From assembly GCA_963989385.1 (NCBI GenBank), contig OZ022502.1:47051454-47115453 (forward strand): a stretch of 64,000 nucleotides of DNA, written 5' to 3'. A program made the position numbers and the translations under genes. This DNA is from Ctena decussata (lineage: Eukaryota > Mollusca > Bivalvia > Lucinida > Lucinidae). A model generated the notes under the pieces. The model ran no database searches, was not told the DNA's origin, and saw only the letters and a program-made list of their open reading frames with translations. Of this stretch, positions 10,143-20,510 are shown in pieces (position 1 is the stretch's first letter; each line of letters starts with the position of its first letter).

Positions 10143-10640
10143 CCCGACATGTGTTGTAAGGGATATAATTCAAATTTGAAATAGGTACAGTTATTGTATT
10201 GTGTTAAGTTTCTTTAGCTACAAACAAACTTTGAACGGTAAAGTAAATTGTATTTCGAGAGCACCTCATATACATGCACTAGAAATTAAATCAGCGGTCA
10301 TCATCACAATCGTCATCAAACCACTACCCTTCTTAAAACAAAAAAGAACCGGTGTCACATGAAATGTGTTGTAAGGGACTTTATTCAGATTTAAAATAGG
10401 AACACATTCTTCATATAGAGTTACAGTTTTTTATCTACATAAACCGTTTGAACGATAAATCGTTATAAAATAGGAACATATAGGGCCGATTGTTCAAAGC
10501 AAGTTTAAGCTAACCTCGAGTTTAATCCATACAAAATGTATCGCTAACCTTGGGGTTAACTTTAAACCAGATTGTGCAATCGGCCCCTAGAGTTTAAGTT
10601 TTTTAGCTACATAAACAGTCTGAAGGATAATATATTATTT
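10143..10640. repeat. about 215-bp tandem repeat, third unit interrupted
   Basis: The block gtgttgtaagggayw...aaataggnac, then ttagctacataaac, appears near 10150-10250 and 10366-10460. A third partial unit follows, split by the MITE at 10483-10587. Non-coding. Confidence 0.55.
10483..10587. mobile_element. TA-flanked MITE (GGGCCGATTG termini)
   Basis: Inverted ends gggccgattg and caatcggcccc are flanked on both sides by TA (10481-10482, 10588-10589). This fits a Tc1/mariner-type target-site duplication (inference). It lies inside a tandem-repeat unit. Confidence 0.65.
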
Positions 10641-10860
10641 ACATGGATATTAATATCTTTACAAGTAATTTAGTGTATTTTGAAGTTGTAATATTACCGG
10701 GTTTTTTTTTTGTTATTTATTTCTCGTCTTTATATGTTTAATTATTTGTTGTGTGCCATTGCCACTATTCAAAGACAATGTAAGGTTGAACTGTATTACG
10801 TTGCTTTCTACCAAACATACAGATTGGACGTATTTGGAACTTTTCTGACGAAAACGAATT

Positions 10861-11073
10861 ACGAGAAAACCATCAAAGTGGTTGTTCGCCTAGCGAAGAC
10901 TCTTATAAGCCTTGCCATCAGACTCTTCGCTAAGCGCTTAGAGGGTAGGTAAAGGTCTCGGCTATCTTCATGTGGACAGCGAAGACTCTGATCAGACTGG
11001 GCGAATGCCCAGGCTGATCTGAGTCTGTGCTTGGCGCACAACCACTTTGTTGGTTTTGTCGTGTCGCGGCTCA
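10861..11073. mobile_element. GATCAG foldback element, copy 4 (left end truncated)
   Basis: The left terminus starts at acgagaaaaccatcaaagtg, missing the gagccgcgac part. The right terminus gtcgtgtcgcggctca is intact. The internal arm has lost some paired bases. Confidence 0.75.
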
Positions 11074-11124
11074 TTTGATGACAAATTATAGTTCTTGGAC
11101 ACTGTCTTCATTGCTGTTGTGTTG

Positions 11125-11371
11125 TTAAGGTGTAAGGTTACATCTCCATGATTTTCCGCCATTTTACAAAGGGGTACAACTTTAGTGACTTCCTGTTTGC
11201 TTCTCACGATGACGTAGCCCTCCCAAAACAGGGTATACTTTTTAAAGGAAATAATTTGCTCCTAGGGGAGCAAATTATTCCCTTTAAAGAGTTGACCCCT
11301 ATTGAGAACGGAGACAGCAAATACAACAAAATTAAGGAGTTGCTTCCTCTAAATGTATAGCAATTTACCTT
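11125..11371 (-). mobile_element. hairpin MITE (CAACTC-hairpin family), inverted copy
   Basis: It begins gttaaggtgtaagg and ends gcaatttacctta, inverted to each other. The central hairpin is aaataatttgctcctagggg with its complement gagcaaattattccc. Its blocks run in the opposite order to the 6617 copy. Confidence 0.7.
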
Positions 11372-11568
11372 AATCATAATGAGGGACACATCATACGTTT
11401 TATTGCTTCTCAATTACGTGTTTCACAAGCTTCATTTCTCGTTACCAAGAGTTCTGATATATTGTGACCCTATTTTTTGTCATTTTGTGTTGAATATAAT
11501 TTATTTTTGTACTTCGTGTTTGTTTTGTTTTGCTGTACATGTATTTACAGTTGCCAGTTTACAATGGA

Positions 11569-11829
11569 TTTTGTTGTTGTTGTTTTACGTCCACGGTAAA
11601 CAGCTATAGTCATATCGGGACGGTCAGTTTCCCTAACCACACTATTCCTGGGCAGGCTTAGACCTCCTAAGCGGTTAACCAGTACTAAGTGCACACACTT
11701 TCGCCAGTAACTGAAAACTGCCCTTCTTGAATCAGCGGAAGGAGAAACGACGGTTTGTGGCCGGACAGGGTATAGAACCCGGGACCTCTGTCTCTTGAGT
11801 CAGACACGCTACCAAGTGCGTTACGCGAT
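11569..11829 (-). mobile_element. tRNA-derived SINE
   Basis: On the minus strand the head (from 11829) reads cttggtagcgtgtctgac, an A-box-like segment, then ggtcccgggttctataccc, a B-box-like segment. The body holds ggttaaccgcttaggagg, and the tail is (CAA)n near 11570. The flanks share caatgga (11562-11568 and 11830-11836), a plausible target duplication. The same body without the head recurs at 12291-12468 (+) and 51401-51573 (-). It resembles the widespread molluscan tRNA/V-SINE type; the exact family is not assigned. Confidence 0.7.
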
Positions 11830-11932
11830 CAATGGAACCTCCGTGAGTACTTGAAAAGCCCATGTCCGGCATACAGCTGATTTTCTGATAGACTGGAGGT
11901 GAATAGGGACACTTTCATCGGAAGCAACTCTG

Positions 11933-12257
11933 CACTGTAAAAAAAAAATCCGTAGATTTTACGGTAGAATAACTGGCAACCAGCTGCCAGTTATTCTACC
12001 GTTATTTTTACGGGCTCCCGTAAAAAATTGATGGCATTATCACGCAAGGTAGAATAAAATAGAACAGGTTTTTTATTGGTCATACAACCCTTCAACACCA
12101 TAAAGGTACTTTCGAGTGCGACCAGTTAGCTTTCTCCTATCAGATCGTGATTTCCAAAAATGTTCTACGGGCAGACGCCAGTAAAAATAACGGGAAAAGG
12201 ACTGGCAGCTGGTTGCCAGTTATACTACCGTAAAATCAACGGAGATTTTTTACAGTG
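11933..12257. mobile_element. long-TIR MITE, CACTGTAAAA termini
   Basis: The ends are inverted for about 60 bp: cactgtaaaaaaaaaatccg on the left and ggagattttttacagtg on the right, with the inner ctggcaaccagctgccag and ctggcagctggttgccag arms. The likely target duplication is only 2 bp (tg), judged against the uninterrupted family sequence. Confidence 0.75.
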
Positions 12258-12290
12258 TGCCATTTTCATTTTCCTTCCCTGAGTTAAAGA

Positions 12291-12468
12291 CTTCCGCTGA
12301 TTCAAGAAGGGCAGTTGTCAGTTACTGGCGAAAGTATGTGCACTTAGTACTGGTTAACCGCTTAGGAGGTCAAAGCCTGCCCAGGAATAGTGTGGTTAGG
12401 TTAACTGACCGTCCCGACATGACCTTAGTTGTTTACCGTTGACGTTAAGCATCAAATCAACCAACCAA
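12291..12468 (+). mobile_element. 5-prime truncated SINE with 14-bp target duplication
   Basis: The direct repeat ccctgagttaaaga lies at 12277-12290 and 12469-12482. Between them is the SINE body on the plus strand (gttaaccgcttaggaggtc) ending in a (CAAC)n tail at 12458-12468. The tRNA-like head is absent, as expected for 5-prime truncation. Confidence 0.85.
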
Positions 12469-12789
12469 CCCTGAGTTAAAGAAAAAAAAATGCTCCTCTA
12501 TGAGGAGGCCTCCGTTTCGAAATACGTTGTCCTCCATTGAAGCAAACATGATGTCACAGAAACTGTCATCTTTATAAAAATGGTGGAAAAAATATACCTT
12601 TAATACCTGTTTCGACAAACGAACAAAATTAATACTCTACTACATACAGATGTCCAGATAAGGGGGATGCTCAATGTCCATGAAAAACAAAGCCTGTGAC
12701 CGCTTGTGATAAACAAAGCTTGTAAGTGGTCACAACCTATATTTTAAGTGAGAAAAAATCTCGGAATCATCATCAACAAATATCTTATC

Positions 12790-12965
12790 TTGCAATTGTA
12801 CGCCCTTTTCAACAGTATTTCAGTCTTATCAGGACGATAGAAGGATGATAATGAAAGTTGTGCGCAATGGAACCCCATTTACGTTTGAAAAGATTTTCGC
12901 CTCCAGCGGGAATCGAACCTCGTCTCGCTTGACCAGTACTTAGACCCAGAGCTGCCGTGGATCTG
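12790..12965 (-). mobile_element. SINE-like fragment
   Basis: It holds gcccttttcaacagtatttc and gatgataatgaaagttgtgc, and ends in ccagcgggaatcgaacctcg (inverted B box). Collinear with 7670-8025. Confidence 0.5.
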
Positions 12966-13151
12966 GCTACGCATTCGGACAGAAATATCTGAGCAAGATC
13001 AGCTGCTGCTCAACGTCCTTACTATTTTGCGACAGTTTCAGACACGATCCTGATATTTCCAAGTTCGAAGTTGAAACGGTTCACACCAAAGAGGATAACT
13101 CTTCGGTATTTGTTCTTCATTGTGCCTCTTTTACTTAAAACAAGACTGGCT

Positions 13152-13380
13152 CCAAGGGCGTAGCTACCTATACGGCAAATACGCAAGTGCGTATTGAAAT
13201 TTTGTCAAAATTGACAAAATTTCAAAACGCACCTGCATATTTGCATGCTGAATATTTATAAATTAGACAAGATTTCAATACCAATTACCAAAGTGGCTGA
13301 AATACTAGCTTTCCCTTCAAGAAGTAGAGAATAAAACATGGTTGTGCGTATTATGAAATTGCCCCTAGTTACGCCCCTGG
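13152..13380. mobile_element. MITE (CCARGGGCGTAGCTA termini), copy 1
   Basis: ccaagggcgtagctacc at the left is inverted against agttacgcccctgg at the right. An internal palindrome reads tgaaattttgtcaaaattga. Other copies: 31578-31822 and a partial at 41444-41640. Confidence 0.8.
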
Positions 13381-13435
13381 GCTCAAAAGCCTGACATGCA
13401 CACTTACATGTAAGCTGAATGGATTAACCACGTAC

Positions 13436-13660
13436 CGCATGTTCCGCCATTTTTATAAAGAGAAACCCTTTTTGACATCCTGTTTTGTTCTCTGGACAAT
13501 GAAGCCTTTCCAAAATGGGAATACTGTTAAAGTAAAAAGGTCTCCTTGGTGCTCCCATTTTGGAAGGGCTTCATTGTACATTTTTTCCATTGCAAGAACC
13601 CCCGACCCCCAATAAAATAGGAGACAAAATCTTTTTTGTAAATGATTATTTCCCCCTGAA
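13436..13660 (-). mobile_element. hairpin MITE fragment (CAACTC-hairpin family)
   Basis: It contains gttccgccatttttataaag, catcctgttttgttctctgg and a hairpin between gaagcctttccaaaatggg (13501-13519) and cccattttggaagggcttca (13555-13574). The right end is not resolved. Confidence 0.5.
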
Positions 13661-13765
13661 AGTGTTCTCATTTATCTCAGAGTGTATGTGGATACTGCCC
13701 CAGGGCAGATCACTGTTGTTCCTTCTCGGAGTGCGAGGTGCAATCAAAGGAAAGAATATACTCCC

Positions 13766-13769
<4 letters not shown>

Positions 13770-13807
<38 letters not shown>

Positions 13808-13808
13808 C
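13770..13808. repeat. GA microsatellite
   Basis: A run of ga dinucleotides with one interruption (agaaagagag). Confidence 0.95.
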
Positions 13809-14071
13809 CAAAGTGAGCTTCACTTTTGAAGATCAAGGGTTTCACCCATCTGTGAAGCTAGCTATTCTGTTCAACTTGAGTTGTCTCCCTTGTAAATAGA
13901 GTTGCCAAAGTCATTCACCTTACACCGTCATGCCTGCGAAGAGGCTCATTGGCTGGGCAGATATGTGAAATTATTGTGCACTTTTTGATAAAAGCACGTA
14001 ATTTGACAAAATGCCAGACAGATCTATTGTCAGCATTTTCAGGGTGGATGCCAAGCTGGAAAAATTCTGCT

Positions 14072-14105
14072 TATGGCGGCCATCTTGGAATTCAAAATGG
14101 CCGCC
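14072..14105. repeat. palindrome atggcggccatcttgg
   Basis: ggcggccatcttggaattc pairs with gaattcaaaatggccgcc. A hairpin with no visible wider element. Confidence 0.6.
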
Positions 14106-14109
14106 CCTG

Positions 14110-16690
14110 AAACAGCATTTTATGGCAAACAGAATCAGACATCATTAAAGATGCTAGTCTGTATAGCTGAATATGCTAAGCTGAATTTTCAGCACGACTT
14201 CTTAATCTTGTTTGTCATTTCAGCTTTTCTGATCTATGCTACTGGGCGTAGACATATAATCATATGTTTGTAGATATGGGAATGGAATACAGTGAATGAT
14301 TATGTCCCAACACTTTGTGGATTAAACCTTTCAAAGCATCATTGCTTTACAAATTGAATTGTTTTTCTAGTGAATAAAACTTGTTAACTGGGTGACGATA
14401 GCAATTCGTTTACTTGTCAGATTTTATTTGGTACATTTGCCTACATAATCCATCGGATTACCTATACTAGCTCCTACTATTATAAGAGATGCAGAAAACA
14501 TAATTTCATACATAAAAGCATCTGACCTTGTTTTAGTGCACATTGCAATATAAGGTCTTAAAAGATTAAACTATCATGTTTGATGCGTAACGTAGGTAAC
14601 ATTAACAAATTTACTAATAAACAACAATAAACTTGAGTTGACGATATATAATTCTGGTCCTAAATGAACCTACACTATTATTCATTTTTAAATTATGCAC
14701 ATATTACAGAGAACTGACTGACACTTTACGGAGTTAGTATATGTAGCACTAACAAATAACTAGAATCTAGAACGAAACTTATTTTGTAAGAATTCATATA
14801 ATTTTGACGAATGACTTCGAGATAAAGATACATGTTTAAATGGTAAATGGTGTATCCACAATGTGATATGTATTTCATCTTAATTAGTCAGGAGCACATG
14901 TCATTTTATTGAACTACCATTGTTATATGTTTCTTAACTGCAATATGTTGAGTTTTACATATATTTAAATGTAAGTCTAGCGGTAACGTTGAGTTGCATA
15001 ATTGTAGGTTGTATATTATTGTAAGTCGTGTCAATGGATAAGATTTTCAAACTGTTGTAAAGAGTCAGTCTCAGTCGGCAGTATGGCTTTCAAATGCTCT
15101 AGTATTCGACCTCTTAACTATATTTTGATTTCAGATATATGTAGCATTCGTAGATCGTTAATATTTTCCTTTAGCTCAACAAAAACACGAAGATCTTCAC
15201 GGATGAAGTATTCGCGCTCTAAGTCATACCTTTAAAGCAATTTTGCTAAAATAAATTTTAAATGCCACATTCGACAAGAAAATGTAATTGGTCCGGGTTT
15301 AGGTTTGGTATCATGTTTACTGTGTACCTGCTGAGCAGTAATAAACGTTATCTGTTTGTAAAGTTCTGGTCATTTATACTGCCACATATAACTACCGCGA
15401 ATACAAAAAGATTGAAAGTCTTTTAATTTGAGATATGAAAGTTAGAGTTCACCATCCTCTGTCTGTTCACGAGTTGAATTTGTCACAATAACAATTCCAA
15501 AGTTTTCCTGAGCAAGTAATTTTCGCACCATCTTTGTAACCATCTTTGCTCATTTCTGTCAACTATTATCAACACCTAAAATATTACACGAGCATAATTA
15601 CGACTTACCAACTTTTAAGATATTAATAATTGTATTAGTTTTCTCTTGAAGGTTTCGTTTGGATATTGTTGTCAAAGTGTTGTATTTTCTTCATTTGTAT
15701 TTTTTCGGAAAGGATAGTGTTCATCAGCAGTAGCACTTCATGAATAAATGATTTGCACCCACCCCATCCACGCCCTCACACACACACACACACACACACA
15801 CCTCCGAAATGATTGCAACAAAATAGGCTTCTGCGGCACAAACGTAAACTAAAAAATAACATTTAATTTGCCCAGTCCTTGATATGTAAAGATAAACATT
15901 ACCAAATTGAATTTTATTTGTTTCTGTCCTATATAAAATGGTTTTACTACTTATAAGATATGAATAATTGGTCAATACCCAATGAAATGGTTGTATACGT
16001 TACTTGTTTTGTGTTGCTATCATCTATTATCTTTCATACTGCAAAGTGCATTTGTTAGATGAGAAACTGAAATTTGCCTTTAAATTCATAAGTAGCATTG
16101 AGTTTGATTAATATAGCTGTCCTTTCTCATTTGCCTTTGCGTTTTATGCGGTTGGAACACTATAGAGATTATTAATTTGTAAAAATAAAATATATGTCAA
16201 TAAAAACAACTCCATGTTCTATGCTGAAGCAGCTCTTTAAGAGACTCTTGAATAAGCATTGGCAAAGCGAGAAACAATAATGGAACAAAATGCGGCATGG
16301 AAAGAAGGAAGTATGTATCGAAACCAACTTCAATATTATAGCTTATAATAAAACACCTCGTATCACTAGCTTCAATTTCATGTTTTCGATATTTTATTCA
16401 AAAAGTCTTGCTTAAGACTTCGTCAGGAACATAACGTAGAGAAAATAAAGCTGTATGATAAACTCCTATATAGTATTTTGATATTATACAGAAATTTCTC
16501 GATTTTATATGAATAGTTTAGTTAAACAACGACAATTTCTTTTGTAACGTAAATTACCCACAGAACCTTTACTTTAGTAAATGTGCTCTGCGAAACAAGT
16601 CTGAACGTACCATTATGATGCTAAAATATTCGAATGTTTGTTAATAGTTTTCTTATCAATAGTAATTCTACATGTATTTGTATGCTTTTA
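14110..16690. other. gene-free AT-rich intergenic or intronic stretch
   Basis: I see no coding exon, hairpin element or recognisable repeat, only a CA run at about 15776-15802. The short open frames (14073-14273, 15724-15975) show no domain; the second is partly made by the CA run. Confidence 0.6.
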
Positions 16691-16695
16691 TTTAA

Positions 16696-17168
16696 GAAAT
16701 AGAACAGCTCTAGCTGTGAATTGTTGAGTAATAATTCACTGTTTGGAGGTCAGTTGTAAAGTAGATCATATCACGAGCGCGGAGCGCGAGTGATATATCT
16801 ACTTACAACTGACCGACAAACAGTGAATTATTACTCAACAATTCAATGCTAGAGCGGAACTATTTCGATTCTAACACTCAAAAACGCTGAAAAATTATTA
16901 TTTTCATTCAAATTCTCCCAACCATCTTGCCAGCGCGTTCACGTTCCCGCTAAGATTCTAAACTGTATCTAAAATAAATGTACTTTTTTATGGCGCTTTT
17001 AGAAAGAAAAAGCGACGTTACACCGTCTAATGTCTCAAAACGTCACAAAATTACGTCAGTATTGCCAGTGACGTCAGCAATTAGACTCACGCGCTCCGAA
17101 ACAGTGAATTGTTGCAGAATAAAACACGGAAACTTTCCATTGCTTCTATAGGCGCACTGTGTTAGAAT
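16696..17168 (-). mobile_element. 470-bp hairpin-bearing element, copy B (inverted)
   Basis: The reverse complement of 3912-4384 along its whole length: the palindrome with centre tcacgagcgcggagcgcgag comes first, then the cattcaaattctcccaacc, ttacaccgtctaatgtct and gacgtcagcaattaga blocks, ending gcgcactgtgttag. Copies A and B differ by scattered substitutions. Confidence 0.75.
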
Positions 17169-17169
17169 A

Positions 17170-17752
17170 TACCATATCTTTTCAATAAACACTGTAACAC
17201 AATGTCTTATGACTGTATTGTAGATCGCTAGTCATTTTATTCTGTTTTATACTACAAAAAAGTTTTTTGCGGTACTGCCTTTATCAGACTGACTTTTAAC
17301 TGTTTATATCTTCATTTTACCCCTGCATAAAAAGTGCTGGTATACAACAGCATTTTTTTTTTATTTTTTTTTTGTTTTGTTTCCTCTGAAATAATGTCGC
17401 TTTTTGCCATTATTATTTATGCGCGTTTGGTATAGGAGAATCTTAGATAGTCATGGATTTCTGTAAGGTAACTGTCAATAAGGGATCCAGACACATAGCA
17501 GTAGTACGGTTCAATGTGGATTTTTCTTTGGAATTTCCAGACGTGTAATAGCAAATATAATTTTGGAAATACCCCCAAAATATTGATTAATCTTAACCAG
17601 TTTTACAAGCAACAATATTTCAAATCTGAGAATTAAAACCTAAGTTCTTTGTTCGGGTGCAATCATGGAGCATGAATCGATAAGGTTTAGCGTAGTCCCA
17701 AACTTTGACATGTTTTCGGCAACACCCAAAATGGAAACACGATAATAAATTA
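17170..17752. other. no recognisable gene
   Basis: Non-coding, with a T-rich stretch at 17349-17381. No repeat shared with the rest of the window was noticed. Confidence 0.5.
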
Positions 17753-17966
17753 GAGCCGCGACACGAGAAAACCAACGATGTGGTTGTGTGCACAGCGCAG
17801 ACTCATATCAGCCTGGGGATTTGCCCAGTCTGATCAGAGTCTTTGCTTTGCGTTTAGACGGTAGCTAAGGGTCTAAGCTAGTTCCAAGCGGACAGCGAAG
17901 ACTCTGATCAGACTGGGCGAATGCTGGGCGCACAACCACTTTATTTGTTTTCTCGAGTCGCGGCTC
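17753..17966. mobile_element. GATCAG foldback element, copy 5, internally deleted
   Basis: Termini gagccgcgacacgagaaaac and gttttctcgagtcgcggctc. The second arm jumps from actgggcgaatg to ctgggcgcacaacc, so about 20 bp of the arm palindrome is missing. Confidence 0.85.
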
Positions 17967-17989
17967 AGATGATTTCGTGTAGAAATACA

Positions 17990-18125
17990 TTTAAGGTGCC
18001 TTGGTACTCTTTCAGGATTTTAATTTTTAGCCTTCCTTCTCAGTAGGGGTCAGCTTTTCAAGAAAAGGAATATTCCTCTAGAAGCTTTTTTTTTAGAGCA
18101 GATCCCATGATCCCATTTTGAAATT
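17990..18125 (+). mobile_element. hairpin MITE fragment (CAACTC-hairpin family)
   Basis: aaggtgccttggtac start, ttctcagtaggggtcagctt block and a degenerate hairpin (aggaatattcctctagaagc). Confidence 0.45.
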
Positions 18126-18214
18126 TGGGCTCTACACCGTCCAGGGCACCAAATATAAAGTCACAAATGTCCTCCCCTTGGAAAGAAAAAGCAGAAAACG
18201 CGGAGATGTACACA

Positions 18215-18480
18215 TTTTTATATGGGTTTTACGGCCCTTGCACTTACATCGAGCCGATTGTTTAGCATAGGTGCCATGTAAACCGAAGCTCCAAGGGGAA
18301 ACACCATCTGAACACTTGCCTCCCCGGCCGAGGCTCGAATCCACAACGATGACTGGAGGCGTACAACTCAACTCACGACAGGCGGAATCGACCTCTAGTC
18401 ACAAAATTATAAGCATGCGACTCGGCCGAGGCTCGAAACCACAGTGGTGACAGGAGGTGTGCACCTTAACTCATGAATGT
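18215..18480 (-). repeat. SINE-like or tRNA-like repeat
   Basis: A ggttttacggcccttgcac block is followed by two related segments holding gccgaggctcgaatccacaa and gccgaggctcgaaaccacag, each an inverted B-box-like sequence. It may be a dimeric tRNA-derived element. Confidence 0.35.
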
Positions 18481-18532
18481 GACTCGTTCTAAGACACCTT
18501 GAAGTAAAATTGGAATCGACCTCTATTCTCTA

Positions 18533-18729
18533 GGGCAGAGTCGGGTAACTTCGGACAGGCCGGTAAATTCGGACATATCATGGCAAACTGTGAAAATCCA
18601 GATGAGACGGCTCATAATGAGCCGTCTCATCAGGATTTTCACTGTTTGCTCGGTTAATTTTGTTTTGGCATAAAGGTACAATATCACTGTCCGAATTAAC
18701 CAGCTGTCCGAAGTTACCCGACTATCCCC
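18533..18729. mobile_element. palindromic MITE (GGGTAAATTCGGACAG family), copy 2
   Basis: Ends gtcgggtaacttcggacag and ctgtccgaagttacccgac are an almost perfect inverted pair. The core hairpin has centre gacggctcataatgagccgt. Confidence 0.85.
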
Positions 18730-18849
18730 TAGTCACAGAATTAAAAGTTCGATTCCAGAGTGACTTGAAAAGGATCTTCTACAACACTAAGACCATCTAC
18801 TCCCCTATTTCCAAGGCACCAAAGAGGATTTTTACCTATCATAAAAGAG

Positions 18850-19440
18850 ACATCTAATATGCTATTGCAGAAAATTTATATGGATAAGATAGCTAATAAC
18901 TCTGCTAAATAAAATAAGATATGTTATATAGGAAATAGTATATCTCATATAGTAGATAAGATATCTTCTTTTTAAATTATCAGATATTTTATGTGTTATT
19001 TAAGCTATATTATAGACTTTATAAGATATACTTATAAGCTCTCTTATACGTTATATAAGTTATTTAAAACAGATCTCTCAGATATCTTTGTTTAATAGTT
19101 ATTCAGATCAATTCAATTATTTTAAAATATGTAATGCAATATAACCTATTCTTTGTATTAGATATTAAAATACAGTCCTATATAACTGATATCAGATATA
19201 TAAGAGGGTTAAAAAACTTGTCATATATGTTTATATGTTATATTAGTTATCCTCTTTAACATATTAGAAAAATGCTATTTTATATCCTACATAACTTCTT
19301 AGTATATCCTATTACATAACTATTTTATATGATTATTGTTATTACTTATGTTGTATGCTAAATGAAATATATTATATAGTATAAAAATATCTAATAATGT
19401 AATAAATAAAATGTGTGAATTATTAAATTAGATACTTGAT
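18850..19440. repeat. AT-rich degenerate repeat block
   Basis: About 590 bp of very AT-rich sequence is built from variants of agatat/ttatat words (for example gataagatatct, ttatataagtt). It looks like a decayed tandem or low-complexity array. No ORF. Confidence 0.5.
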
Positions 19441-20510
19441 TCTTTCAGACATAAAAGATATCCAGTCATTTTCACATGTACAACCATTGAGTATGATGTG
19501 CTCGAATCAGTCCGTTATAAGCGGTCATCAGGCTTTCTGAGTAAGTTGGCAATAAATGAATAAATAAATAAATAAATAAAATATCCTGTCCCTTTCCATT
19601 GATAAATATAATTTTCTCATACAATTATAATTCATAACAATTGCAATACATGTATATAGTTATCTTTTCAAGCTAAAGCATGTTTTGTCAATAATAAACA
19701 AAAAAATGAAAAATACAACTTTTGCAAAGTTTCATTCTACCAGAAACTCACCCTCTTTTTCTGTTTTGATAAAAAAGTTAGGATATATGTTCATGTGCAT
19801 GCGTGTGGGGTATAGCGTGTTTACACTGTTTCACACAGTGCATGATTTGCTTTCAATATGTGGGGTTTTCCGCTTGTAGTTTCCCGACAATTTTACCTTG
19901 CAATTATATTGCATGTCTGTGCTAGATTTAGAGATAAAGTCGAAGATAACTCTGACTAACGGACAGTCTTCTCTCTAACAGTGTGTAAGACAACAAAAAT
20001 CCGGTGAGTTTTTATATAAATGTATCATAAGCCATGGACATGAGGCCATATATTCAGTCATTTTGTCAGTTCTTTAAGTGACTGATTCAAAATGCCTGCC
20101 ACTTTCATAATTGTCTATGGTGGTTGTCTTAAACTGAATGTCAAAAGTTGTTTTGGGTCATGAGGTCTGTAATCCATTGTTTGTCCAATTCTCATAACGA
20201 ATTCAAACAAAGTTTGTTCTGTTGGACTTATATTTTATAAATAGTCGTAAATTATAGGTCAAGTTGGATTTAGGGTAAAATCCACCAATTATTATGGGAG
20301 TTATTGTCCTTTTTCAACTTCTTTTTATGGCAAAATCATTTATTCCAGGCTATATCTCCTGCAAAATAACGTGACTTCCATTTCAGTGGTATTTTATCGC
20401 TGTCAGTTATCACAGAACCTCACACCACCACCAACCCACCCTGCTCTGGATCCACACATGATACATCTACCAGAGGAGAACAATAAGCCATGACTTCGCA
20501 CGTTAATTTT
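19441..20510. other. no recognisable gene
   Basis: Non-coding apart from short chance frames (19685-19879, 20403-20594). An AATA microsatellite lies at about 19555-19580. The stretch ends at the start of the hairpin-ended repeat. Confidence 0.5.

Larger units (their letters stand above)
11891..12609 (+). mobile_element. hairpin MITE split by two later insertions
   Basis: The parts 11891-11932, 12258-12290 and 12469-12609 read as one copy of the CAACTC-hairpin MITE when joined: gaagcaactctg then gccattttcatt, ttccctgagttaaag, tgctcctc..., gaagcaaacatgatgtcac and ctttataaaaatgg. A TIR element (11933-12257) and a SINE (12291-12468) interrupt it. Confidence 0.7.
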
